Assembly: GCA_903893795.1 (NCBI GenBank) | Contig: CAITNO010000102.1 | Coordinates: 1-64,000, forward strand | DNA: 64,000 nucleotides | Origin: Candidatus Hydrogenedentota bacterium | GTDB taxonomy: Bacteria; Hydrogenedentota; Hydrogenedentia; Hydrogenedentales; CAITNO01 | Direction: 5' to 3' | Position numbers and translations under genes: made by a program | Shown here: positions 8,798 to 17,867 of the stretch, one piece after another | How the letters are laid out: each line of letters begins with the position of its first letter | Position numbering within the stretch: position 1 is the stretch's first letter | The notes under the pieces: generated by a model | The model's input: only the letters and a program-made list of their open reading frames with translations | Databases searched by the model: none | Told to the model about the DNA's origin: nothing

Positions 8798-9514
8798 ATG
8801 ACGAAAAAGGCGGTTTGCTATTTCCGCGTCAGCACCCAAGAGCAAGCTCTCCACGGGGTGAGCCTTAATGCCCAGGAGGAACGGATTGCTGCCTATTGCA
8901 TGATGCAGGGGTTGGAAGTCGTCCAAACGTTCCGGGAAGAGGGTGTATCCGCCAGCAAGGCACTGAACACCCGGCCCAAGGGTATGGAGATGCTGGAACT
9001 GCTGCGGAAGAAGAAGGCCGGGCACATCGTAGCCCTGAAACTGGACCGGCTTTTCCGCAACGCCGAAGACGCTCTACGGCAAACATCGGCTTGGGATACA
9101 GCCGGGGTAACGCTGCATCTGGTGGATATGGGTGGTCAGTCGCTCTGTACCTCCTCAGCCGTTGGCCGGATGATGCTCACGATGATGGCCGCGTTCGCTG
9201 AATTCGAGCGCAACCTGATTTCGGAACGGACTGCGGCCGCATTGCAGCATAAGAAGGTCCATCTTCAACCCTATGCACAACTGCCTTTTGGCTTTGACCG
9301 TCAGGGCGACTTGCTCGTTGTGAACGTTTACGAGTTGGGCATGGTGAGGCAGATGGAGGACTGGCGTGCAACCGGTTGCACGTTACGGGCCATTGCCAGA
9401 TGGTTAAACGAGATGAAGGTTCCGGCCAAGAACAAGGGCCGGTGGTTTGCCTCGACTGTCCGGCAGATTCTAGCAAACCCCATGTATGGGCTAATTGAGG
9501 AGGCTGACCAATGA
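8798..9514 (+). CDS. serine recombinase (resolvase N-terminal domain + short Recombinase domain)
   Basis: CYFRVSTQEQA...GVSLNAQEERIAAYC...LKLDRLFRN...FAEFERNLISERT; RRxxxAIARWLNE.. Confidence 0.85.
   Translation: MTKKAVCYFRVSTQEQALHGVSLNAQEERIAAYCMMQGLEVVQTFREEGVSASKALNTRPKGMEMLELLRKKKAGHIVALKLDRLFRNAEDALRQTSAWDTAGVTLHLVDMGGQSLCTSSAVGRMMLTMMAAFAEFERNLISERTAAALQHKKVHLQPYAQLPFGFDRQGDLLVVNVYELGMVRQMEDWRATGCTLRAIARWLNEMKVPAKNKGRWFASTVRQILANPMYGLIEEADQ
9366..9381. repeat. 16-bp palindrome GTGCAACCGGTTGCAC (inside recombinase CDS)
   Basis: Read directly; identical at 18780-18795. Confidence 0.85.
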
Positions 9515-9726
9515 AGCAATGCAGAAAGTGCCGCTACTCGTCATTCCCACTGAATGAACGACGGTGCCGTATTCGACTGATGCAACGGTGTCGGCATACC
9601 CGTTCTGTCCAAGAGCTGGAATTGGTGCCGGGGCTGTCTTCGGTGTTGAACCCGAATGATGATTGCCCCCTGTTTAAGCCGAGATTCTGGGTTTGGCTCC
9701 GTGGCCTGTTCGGAAAAGTGTCGTAA
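9511..9726 (+). CDS. small Cys-rich protein translationally coupled to recombinase
   Basis: ATGA overlap with recombinase stop; MKQCRKCRYSSFPLNERRCRIRLMQRC...DDCPLF. Confidence 0.6.
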   Translation: MKQCRKCRYSSFPLNERRCRIRLMQRCRHTRSVQELELVPGLSSVLNPNDDCPLFKPRFWVWLRGLFGKVS

Positions 9727-9736
9727 CGTTACGACA
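9719..9736. repeat. 18-bp palindrome TGTCGTAACGTTACGACA, copy 2
   Basis: Read directly; matches core of 4132-4151. Confidence 0.9.
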
Positions 9737-9814
9737 GATTGATTCTCAACTGAGGTGGACTCCCAACACAGGGTTTCCCGCCTCTTTACTTTTCATCGGA
9801 AGGAGTACGTGATA

Positions 9815-10471
9815 ATGATTCCAAGGGTAGGCTGTATGGCTCGTGTTTTCATTGAGGTGGTACTGATACTGGCTTTGATTGCCGGTCTCATCCTGTGGCA
9901 AGGCCAGAGAGACGACGAACCAAAGCCCAAAGATGTTGTCTCTCCGGCGACGAATACCGTCTTGGAGCACATTCGCATGGCCGGGGAGTTTGTGACCGCC
10001 GTAGGTTGTGTCCAAACGGTCGTTCGCAGTTCGGACGTCCGGGAATGGCTCCGGCTCCAGGTCGGCTCCACGGAGCTTCTTTACGTCGGCGTTGGACAGA
10101 TTCGGGCCGGATTGAACTTGATGGAACTGGACGAAAATGCCTTGTCCGTTAGTGGTGACAAGGTGACGGTGACGTTGCCGCCGTGCAAGGTGTTGGACAC
10201 TAAAATCGACGTGGAACGGTCCTACGTTTTCGACGTGAAGAAATCGCTTGTGCTCAGTCCAAAGGCCATTCACCTACAATCGGCTGCCGAAAAAGACGCT
10301 TTGAAAGAGATTCGGGAGGCTGCGGTACAGGCCGGGTTGTTGGAGCAGGCGCAGAAGCAGGCAAAGATGCTGTTGCGGTACTGGTTCGAGGCGGCAGGAT
10401 TCCGAACGGTGGAGTTCCGGGAGACTGGACCTACGGTTGTGGCCGTTCCGGCGGTTACGACTGGCAAGTGA
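9815..10471 (+). CDS. DUF4230-like membrane-anchored protein
   Basis: N-terminal TM; VGVGQIRAGLNLMELDENALSVSGDKVTVTLPPCKVLDTKIDVERS. Confidence 0.65.
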   Translation: MIPRVGCMARVFIEVVLILALIAGLILWQGQRDDEPKPKDVVSPATNTVLEHIRMAGEFVTAVGCVQTVVRSSDVREWLRLQVGSTELLYVGVGQIRAGLNLMELDENALSVSGDKVTVTLPPCKVLDTKIDVERSYVFDVKKSLVLSPKAIHLQSAAEKDALKEIREAAVQAGLLEQAQKQAKMLLRYWFEAAGFRTVEFRETGPTVVAVPAVTTGK

Positions 10472-10608
10472 AGATGACGGATGGGGAAAAGGAACGGCGG
10501 CGGGGACCGTTCTTTTTTTCACATCTTCATCACGGCACAAAACGTACCAACATAGCGTCGTGTGCCAACTGCTTTTGGACGGTGCCGGAAAATGGTGTGA
10601 AACGTTGG

Positions 10609-11391
10609 CTAGGCATGATGACCCCGGATGAGTTCTGCAATTTCCTTTGCAATTTCCTCGACGGTATGGGTGGCTGTACTTCTTGCCAACTTGTCCGCAA
10701 GTGACGGGCTGTACTCAATCACTTCTTGTTTGGAAATGTTGTGCCAAATGGGAAGTAGGACCTGTTCACCCGTTACTGCCTTGGTAATAATCCCATCAAG
10801 CTCATAGTTCGTCCAGCCCTTGGAAATAAACGCATGCGAAAGCACGACCAAACCTGCTCTGCTGTTGGCAAGCCCTTGGTCAATCTTCCTACGCAGGCTA
10901 TCACCAATCCGAAGCTCAAATTCATCGTACCACACCCGCAACCTTTCATTCTGTAAGGCGATTGCCAAAGGCCGTACTATCGATTCCTTGTCTTCGGAGG
11001 CATGAGAAATGAAGACATCGTAATTCCGAAAACGTGGATTAGACGTATCAGGTGGAGAGTCAGGCTGAACCAAGCTTGGCACAGTGGATAACGGTGCTTC
11101 TCTAATTGTTGGTAAGGGGGCAGGCAGTATTCGCGCGGAAGAGCGTACTGTTCCTCGCAATCCCATCATGTCCACTGTAACGTGCCAATGTCCCGAATGA
11201 GGAATTTGAAGGCGTACGGGCGACTGTTTTGCAAGACCACCAATATACCTATGGCGATGTCCATTCCTGTAATTGTTAAAATCACTGTTATCCATGAGAC
11301 GGACGTTTGCAGCACTTCCAGAAAGTGTAATTTCGACCACTTCACCCCCGCCGCGTTGGCCTAAGTCATGATGTACGAACTGCACTGCCAT
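10609..11391 (-). CDS. DUF1883-TIR domain protein
   Basis: MAVQFVHHDLGQRGGGEVVEITLSGSAANVRLMDNSDFNNYRNGHRHRYIGGLAKQSPVRLQIPHSGHWHVTVDM (DUF1883) + YDVFISHASEDK...VWYDEFELRIGDSLRRKIDQGLANS (TIR). Confidence 0.85.
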   Translation of the reverse strand: MAVQFVHHDLGQRGGGEVVEITLSGSAANVRLMDNSDFNNYRNGHRHRYIGGLAKQSPVRLQIPHSGHWHVTVDMMGLRGTVRSSARILPAPLPTIREAPLSTVPSLVQPDSPPDTSNPRFRNYDVFISHASEDKESIVRPLAIALQNERLRVWYDEFELRIGDSLRRKIDQGLANSRAGLVVLSHAFISKGWTNYELDGIITKAVTGEQVLLPIWHNISKQEVIEYSPSLADKLARSTATHTVEEIAKEIAELIRGHHA

Positions 11392-11395
11392 ACAG

Positions 11396-12151
11396 TTAAC
11401 TCCCTTCCCCTCGTTTTGCTTTGAAGGTCGCCACAAAAAACGTGGCCATCGCGCCGGCCAGGTTGACCGCTAGTTCAGCGTGTCTTGGAGCGGGTCTGAT
11501 GGGACGTTTGCCTTGGCCGTGGGCATCGCCCAAACGATTGCGGAGCGAGCCAAGTCCCTCTACAACAGCATGACATCCCCCGAGTATCTGCCTGAACACC
11601 TGTTCGGTATGTTGACTTGGGGCAATATTCAGAGAGGTAGCGGCCTTTGCATACAGCTTCGGCAAGTCATCGTCAGCGTATGCAATGCCGGATTCGTCCA
11701 AGATGCACTTGCAGACGCTTTCCAGAAGGGTTCTCGCTGCTGTAATAGCTCCTTCGGGGTCATCAACACGCCTGTCAAGGCCTTTTGTCCAAAGCTCACG
11801 GATATGTTCGGCGTCGAGGCCGTCTAGCGTTCTTGAGACTATCTCGGCCGCGGGGCCATTTTCTCCAGTCTCAAGAAATGTCAGGACCGTGTCAAATTCT
11901 TCTATGAGAAATGCCCGTCTTTCGGCATAGGTCCCGAACTTCGGCTTGATGAACTGCCAGAATTCATCCGGAGTACGATGTGTTCGTAGCCAAGAGGGTA
12001 GTTTGTGTGCCAACTGCGGTTTGTGGAGCAGTTCCTCACGAAGTCTCTCGTATAATCCAGTCTGATAGCGTCCGCCGGTTGCTCGGGCCATTGCGATATT
12101 CTTGAGACACGTGACTTTCTCCTGGTCAGTCTGTAAGAACTCATCCATCAC
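11396..12151 (-). CDS. abortive-infection (Abi_C) family protein
   Basis: AARTLLESVCKCILDE...DDLPKLYAKAATSLNIAP...ILGGCHAVVEGLGSLRNRLGDAHGQGK...RHAELAVNLAGAMATFF. Confidence 0.8.
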   Translation of the reverse strand: MMDEFLQTDQEKVTCLKNIAMARATGGRYQTGLYERLREELLHKPQLAHKLPSWLRTHRTPDEFWQFIKPKFGTYAERRAFLIEEFDTVLTFLETGENGPAAEIVSRTLDGLDAEHIRELWTKGLDRRVDDPEGAITAARTLLESVCKCILDESGIAYADDDLPKLYAKAATSLNIAPSQHTEQVFRQILGGCHAVVEGLGSLRNRLGDAHGQGKRPIRPAPRHAELAVNLAGAMATFFVATFKAKRGEGS

Positions 12152-13293
12152 AGCTCCCCCTTGAAAGCCTTGTCGAGAATGGACGGGAGCAGGGCATGAA
12201 GGTCAGGTATCGTCGTTTCGTTAATGCTGTCTACCTCCATAAATCCGCGAAGAGCAGTTATGGCTTTTTGTTGATCCTGAAGAGACGGGAATGGGATTAC
12301 CAGTTCCAAGAATTGCTCCGGGCGGGTCCTTTCTCTACGTCCGCCCATACCCCTTGTGAGCCCCTTTAGGCGGTTAAGGAACCATGGTGACTTGAATAGA
12401 TGTGCGAGATACTCAGGAATTGCCTTGCCTTTAACGCAACTGAATGTTCTGTATTCTGGCGACACAAAGAGACCATCGAACTCGGCACCAACTATGTCAA
12501 TCGCGCCTTCCCATCCTTTTACTTGACTGAGAACAACTGCGCCCTTGTAAAGCCGATTGAATGACTTGTAAGCAGTATCTATACCACAAATAGCATCCTT
12601 GGCAAAAAGCCCTCCGCCAAAGCCCCGCAAGCCAGCTTGTGGATAGACGTTTTCGGGACGGACTACTTCTCTCTCCTCTTTCAGTTGGAGAAAGCTGGAG
12701 AGGCGAGACTCATCACCCTTAGCAAGATAATCGTTAAGAGCCGCAGGCACAGCTCCCCGCTCTTCTCGAAGTTCGACTTTCAAACATTCGGCTTCTTTGA
12801 CATTCGCCGCAACCATGTCTATCCGCTTGACAATTCGTTTCTGTTCAAAGAGCGGCGGCAGAGGAATGCAATAATCCATTACATCCTTCGGGCGAATCGC
12901 GGCATAGTTAGTGGAGCCTTGAGCGGTCACCTGTTCAAGGAATGCGTCGGTACGGATGAAGTAATCCAAAAAACGCCTGTCGAGTTTGTTCTCGTCAATC
13001 GTGAATAGAAAGTAGTGGCTACTTACAATCGCGCCATCAAGTTCTTCAGGCACGATGCCAAACCCGCCGACTTTGGCGTCAATTTCTGCAACAAGGAATT
13101 CACCATGCTGACATACTTGCTGGCTTTTCGTCTTGATTTCCGTTCCGTGCACGGTATCTCGGAGAAGAATTCCTCGCGCGTGCAATTGGACACGACACCG
13201 TTTGTATCTTCTGGCGTCGTCAATCTTGATGAGCTCCTTACGTTGCCTTATGGCACCGCCAAGAGGCGTGAACAACCATTTGCTAATTGTCAC
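12148..13293 (-). CDS. hsdS: type I restriction-modification specificity subunit
   Basis: IPLPPLFEQKRIVKRID and two TRD-like halves; 4-bp overlap with hsdM. Confidence 0.85.
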   Translation of the reverse strand: MTISKWLFTPLGGAIRQRKELIKIDDARRYKRCRVQLHARGILLRDTVHGTEIKTKSQQVCQHGEFLVAEIDAKVGGFGIVPEELDGAIVSSHYFLFTIDENKLDRRFLDYFIRTDAFLEQVTAQGSTNYAAIRPKDVMDYCIPLPPLFEQKRIVKRIDMVAANVKEAECLKVELREERGAVPAALNDYLAKGDESRLSSFLQLKEEREVVRPENVYPQAGLRGFGGGLFAKDAICGIDTAYKSFNRLYKGAVVLSQVKGWEGAIDIVGAEFDGLFVSPEYRTFSCVKGKAIPEYLAHLFKSPWFLNRLKGLTRGMGGRRERTRPEQFLELVIPFPSLQDQQKAITALRGFMEVDSINETTIPDLHALLPSILDKAFKGEL

Positions 13294-14837
13294 GACTTGG
13301 TCCTCAACAAGCCCTCAATTTCTTTCACGAGTTCAATGATTCGGGCCTCTTTCTGTAGGATGCTTGTCACCAATTGCTCCGGCGGTAGGTGCTCAAGGTC
13401 GGTCAGGGCATTGGGATTCTTGATGTCGAGGTTATAGCCACCTTCAATGACCGTTTTTGCCGAAACCTTCCAAGCCCGTTTGTTTTCCTTTCTTTTCTTC
13501 CACCAAATGATGCAATCGGCGAAATCATCAAACTGAATAGGATTCGTCTTGGAATAGTTTTTGCGTCCTTCTGGCAGCGGGTGCTCGTAATACCAGATAT
13601 CCTTGGTCGGGCCGGAACGGTCAAAGAAGAGCAGATTTGTGGGGATGCCCGTGTACGGAGCAAAGACGCCATTTGGTAATCGAATCACAGTGTGCAGGTT
13701 AAATGAGGTCAGCAATTCTTCCTTAATACGAGCACAGACACCGTCGCCAAAGAGCGTACCATTAGGTACGACGACTCCGGCCCTGCCACCCTTGTCGGAC
13801 CCACGACCAGGCCGTTTCAGCTTCCGCATAATGAGCTGTAGGAATAATAGGGTTGTTTCGGACGCCTGTTTGTCTTCTGGGAAATTGCCTAAGATACCCC
13901 GCTCTTCCTCGCCGCCAAACGGGGGGTTTGTGAGGATAACATCCACCCGGTCTTTGTCGCCGATTTCGTTGAGCGGATGCCGTAGGCTGTTCAACGGGTC
14001 TATCCGGGGGGATTCCAACCCATGCAGGAGTAGATTCATCTGGCAGAGGAGATACGGCAGGGACTTGGCTTCTCCGCCAATTATTGAGGCTGTTTGCAGA
14101 ATTCGATGGTGTTCAACCGTCTTGCATTGGGCGGCGAGGTGCAAATACGTCTCAACGAGGAATCCACCCGTGCCACATGCCGGGTCCATGACGGTTTCGC
14201 CCAACTTGGGGTCCGTTACCTTTACCATGAACTGTACTACCGGACGGGGCGTGTAGAACTCGCCAGAATCCCCGGCGGCATCACGCATTTCCTTCAGCAT
14301 GGATTCGTATAGATGGCCAAGAGTGTGAATCTCTTCGGATGACGTGAAGTGGATACCGCCAACCTTGTTGATAACGTCCCGAAGCAGGTAGCCGTTTATC
14401 ATCCGGTTAATGGTGCCGCGAAACACAGTGGCGATAACATCCCGCCGGTCGCCGCCATTGTCACTCTGAAGACCCCGTAAGTAGGCAAACAGTCCGGGGC
14501 CTTTTGTTCCGTCCGGGCGTCTGGCTTCGTCGTTGTTGATGAAGGCAATCAATTCGTCACCGGTTATGCCATCTTCTCTTGCGGCCCAATCACGCCACCG
14601 ATACGGCGGCTCGATTGCGGGCCTGAACTTTTTCCCGGCCAATACAGCTTTTTGCTCCCGAATTTGTTCCATATCGTCCAGAAACTTAAGGAACATCACC
14701 CAGGTCAACATCGGCAAACGGTCCAAGTCGCCATTCAGACCCTTGTCCTTGCGCATGATATCGCGGGCGGACTTGACGAGGCCACCGAGTTGTTGAGCAG
14801 TAGTGACACCGACACGTTGTGCGCGATTAATCGCCAT
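13290..14837 (-). CDS. hsdM: type I restriction-modification methyltransferase subunit
   Basis: GEFYTPRPVVQFMVKVTDPKLGETVMDPACGTGGFLVETY; VDVILTNPPFGGEE. Confidence 0.95.
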   Translation of the reverse strand: MAINRAQRVGVTTAQQLGGLVKSARDIMRKDKGLNGDLDRLPMLTWVMFLKFLDDMEQIREQKAVLAGKKFRPAIEPPYRWRDWAAREDGITGDELIAFINNDEARRPDGTKGPGLFAYLRGLQSDNGGDRRDVIATVFRGTINRMINGYLLRDVINKVGGIHFTSSEEIHTLGHLYESMLKEMRDAAGDSGEFYTPRPVVQFMVKVTDPKLGETVMDPACGTGGFLVETYLHLAAQCKTVEHHRILQTASIIGGEAKSLPYLLCQMNLLLHGLESPRIDPLNSLRHPLNEIGDKDRVDVILTNPPFGGEEERGILGNFPEDKQASETTLLFLQLIMRKLKRPGRGSDKGGRAGVVVPNGTLFGDGVCARIKEELLTSFNLHTVIRLPNGVFAPYTGIPTNLLFFDRSGPTKDIWYYEHPLPEGRKNYSKTNPIQFDDFADCIIWWKKRKENKRAWKVSAKTVIEGGYNLDIKNPNALTDLEHLPPEQLVTSILQKEARIIELVKEIEGLLRTKS

Positions 14838-15285
14838 GCGGTACTGGTTCCTCTGTTTTAGCGTCACCTGAAATACTAGGTGGTGCTTTGTCACTCCCAT
14901 GACCCGTATGTGCGCTAAGGGGTTCATCGCAATGGTGAATGATTTCACCCGTCTTTGGGTCGGTAACAGTTTCCTGATAGTGGTCATTTTCGTTATCTAC
15001 ATTACGAATCTTGTGCATCCACTCCTTAGTTTTAATACAGAAGTCATCTCCCGCAATGAATTCGCGAGGATATCGTTTCTTCTTGGATGTCGGCCTTATT
15101 TTTCTTGGTGGTCCAACCTTACCCTCAACTCGGTCATGAAACGTCATGCCACTTTCAACCGTAAGCCCGATTGTTCGCCCTTCAGTAGAACCACAGTTGG
15201 GGCAAGGTGAATTCTCCAATTGAGGATGCTTTTCAACCCATTGTGCCCCACATTGCCAACAAGTTTCAGTTCGGTCCTTTTCCAT
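14827..15285 (-). CDS. Zn-ribbon protein inside type I RM operon
   Basis: ETCWQCGAQW...CPNCGSTEGRTIGL; TDPKTGEIIHHCDEPLSAHTGHGS. Confidence 0.7.
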   Translation of the reverse strand: MEKDRTETCWQCGAQWVEKHPQLENSPCPNCGSTEGRTIGLTVESGMTFHDRVEGKVGPPRKIRPTSKKKRYPREFIAGDDFCIKTKEWMHKIRNVDNENDHYQETVTDPKTGEIIHHCDEPLSAHTGHGSDKAPPSISGDAKTEEPVPHGD

Positions 15286-15296
15286 TATGACTTTCC

Positions 15297-17684
15297 TTAA
15301 GCCGCATATAATAATGACTGTAGTACGCAGACAGCGTCTCTAAGTTTCTCTGCCCCGCCGAACTTCTCGGCAATTTCCATCACATTCCCGTGTACAGAGA
15401 TGGGCGGCACCTGAAGCACTTCGGGCAACTGAAGTTGTTCTGGACCATGAGCGGCGTATTTCTCAAGGAGCTCCTCCAATATGGCCCGTGCTTCCGGCCC
15501 GTATTGGTCAAAGAAGTCCTTTCGGTTCTTCTTCAGCCGTTCGGCCCTTTCCCGGCGTGTTCGCAGCGGAACATTGAAAGCCAGATGGCAAATCATATCG
15601 AGAGGGTCCGCATCAGGTAATTTGGCAACTTCTTGAAGATGCCCGAAGTCTACCCCTCGTTCTGCCAGCATGTCTCTTATGGCCGCCCGTTGTTCGGGGT
15701 TGGCCCATTCCTCTTGAAGAGTATCCGAATCCGAATACAGCGTTCGTACCTGTTCGGCGGCATAGTCCGTGTACTTCACGACACGAAGCTGCTTGCCGGT
15801 ATTTGGGTCCAGTTCATAGACAACTTCTGCGGCAATCTCAACAAGTCCGTCGTCGAAATAGTATTTTCGTCGTGGTTGACCGAAATCGTCACCCAGAATA
15901 GTCTCGGGATAATCCGGTGACTCATCGGATTCCTGAGATGTGTCTTCCGCAACAATCTCGTAGGTGTCGGGAATGGTTTCGCCGTCTTCGTTGATGTCTT
16001 CCTCTGTCAGGAGGGCTGGCGTTCCGTCGAAATCCGGGTCTGCAAAATGGGCCGTTGCGGAACCGGTGTAATCGAGAATACTAAACCAAAGCTTGCCGTA
16101 GTCTTCACGGATACGGGTTCCACGCCCAATAATTTGCTTGAACTCCGTCATCGACCCAACGACACGGGCCAGCACGATATTCTTGCACGTTTGAACGTCC
16201 ACGCCGGTTGTCAGAAGTTGGCTTGTTGTCACGATGACGGGTGTAACCGTCTCAAGTTCTTTGAATCTGTCCAAATAGCCGCGGCCAATTGCCTTTTCAT
16301 CGGATGTGATGCGGCAGACATAATCCGGGTACTGCTGCATAAGGTCGGCATTCAAATTGGAAAGGGCTTCTCGCATTGTGTCGGCATGTTCCTGGTCCAC
16401 GCAGAACACGATGGTCTTGCCGAAGCGGTCTGTTCTCTTGAGAAAGTCGGTAAGATGTTTGGCAATAGCTTGAGTCCTGGCCCGTAACGCAACAGTCCGC
16501 TCAAAGTCCTTCGTATGGTATTCATCATCGGGAATGTCACGTCCATAACGGTCCGTGGTGCCGACATTGGGCCTCCATCCGGCAGCATCCCACTCGGAAA
16601 TCACCCGATGCACACGATAGGGGGCAAGAAAGCCGTCATCAATCCCTTGCTTCAGGCTGTATTGATAAATCGGATTGCCAAAGTAGGCATAAGTGTCAAC
16701 ATTGTCATCACGTTTGGGCGTGGCTGTCATGCCCAGTTGATAGGCCGAATCAAAGAAGTCCAAGATGGCCCGCCAGTTACCTTCGTCGTTGGCACTCCCA
16801 CGGTGGCACTCATCTACAATCACAAGGTCAAAGAAATCGCGACCAAACTCTTTATAGAGTCCGGGCCGCCGTTCGTCCTGGGCAATGGCTTGGTAGATGG
16901 CAAAGTACATCTCCCGGCTCTTGACGATTTCGCCGTTTTCAATCCGGTACCGGGCATCGCCGAAAGGAACGAACATCTTGTCCTTGGGGTCATCAATCAA
17001 GAAATTCCTGTCAGCAAGATACAGGATTCGGGGGCGTCTGTAATCACCGGTTCGATTCCAGCGGGATTCCCATAGCTTCCAACAGACTTGGAAGGCTACG
17101 AAGGTCTTTCCAGTGCCAGTGGCCATTGTCAGGAGCACCCGTTTCTTGCCTTGCAGGACAGCTTGAATGCTCCGGTTAATGGCAATTTCCTGATAGAAAC
17201 GAGGCTTCTTGTCTGACAGTCCGAAGCAGCGGGTGAGCAGACGAGAGGCAACACCCTCATCCGTGATTCCTTGGGCGGCCCGGTAGCGAGTCCAAAGCTC
17301 GTCAGGGGTGGGGAACTCCTTCATACGGGATTCTTGGCCCGTGGCAAAATCGAACTCGACGATTTCCTCGCCGTTGGTTGAGTAGGCGAACTGAAGGCCA
17401 AGCATCAAGGCGTATTCCTTGGCTTGCTGCAAACCGTCCGTGGGCTGTTTGTCAATGGACTTGGCCTCGACAACGGCTATTGTGAAATCCGCCGTATAGC
17501 GGAGGAGATAATCGGGCCGCTTGGGTTGACGCCGTTGGGCCTTATCGCCGACAAGGATGACGCGGCCGTCCGTCACGGCCCGTTGTTCAGCAAGAGAGTG
17601 CGGCTCCACGTCCCAACCTGCGTTCAGCAGTTTAGGCGTAACGAACTTCCTGCATGTATCAGCTTCCGTCAGCATGGCTCCCAT
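15297..17684 (-). CDS. hsdR: type I restriction endonuclease subunit R
   Basis: LLTMATGTGKTFVAFQ, VIVDECHRGS, GMTATPKRDD; start chosen downstream of TTGATG-N17-TATGAT promoter-like sequence (ORF extends to 17876). Confidence 0.9.
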   Translation of the reverse strand: MGAMLTEADTCRKFVTPKLLNAGWDVEPHSLAEQRAVTDGRVILVGDKAQRRQPKRPDYLLRYTADFTIAVVEAKSIDKQPTDGLQQAKEYALMLGLQFAYSTNGEEIVEFDFATGQESRMKEFPTPDELWTRYRAAQGITDEGVASRLLTRCFGLSDKKPRFYQEIAINRSIQAVLQGKKRVLLTMATGTGKTFVAFQVCWKLWESRWNRTGDYRRPRILYLADRNFLIDDPKDKMFVPFGDARYRIENGEIVKSREMYFAIYQAIAQDERRPGLYKEFGRDFFDLVIVDECHRGSANDEGNWRAILDFFDSAYQLGMTATPKRDDNVDTYAYFGNPIYQYSLKQGIDDGFLAPYRVHRVISEWDAAGWRPNVGTTDRYGRDIPDDEYHTKDFERTVALRARTQAIAKHLTDFLKRTDRFGKTIVFCVDQEHADTMREALSNLNADLMQQYPDYVCRITSDEKAIGRGYLDRFKELETVTPVIVTTSQLLTTGVDVQTCKNIVLARVVGSMTEFKQIIGRGTRIREDYGKLWFSILDYTGSATAHFADPDFDGTPALLTEEDINEDGETIPDTYEIVAEDTSQESDESPDYPETILGDDFGQPRRKYYFDDGLVEIAAEVVYELDPNTGKQLRVVKYTDYAAEQVRTLYSDSDTLQEEWANPEQRAAIRDMLAERGVDFGHLQEVAKLPDADPLDMICHLAFNVPLRTRRERAERLKKNRKDFFDQYGPEARAILEELLEKYAAHGPEQLQLPEVLQVPPISVHGNVMEIAEKFGGAEKLRDAVCVLQSLLYAA

Positions 17685-17867
17685 CACGACGTGTTGAGTG
17701 GCGTTCCCCCATAAATTAAGGAACACCTCGCCCAGAACAGGCTTCATCATACCCAAAGTCCGTCTGTGCATCAAAAGGACAAGGGGGTGCTTGAAAAGAG
17801 GGTGATTCGGGTGTATTCTCTGGACACGGGTGGTCGGTGACCGGCAAATCACACGGGAGAGATAATC

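Noticed and set aside
10468-10704. 78-aa plus ORF overlapping the TIR gene end
   Set aside because: Antisense overlap with the DUF1883-TIR C-terminus; no clear motif
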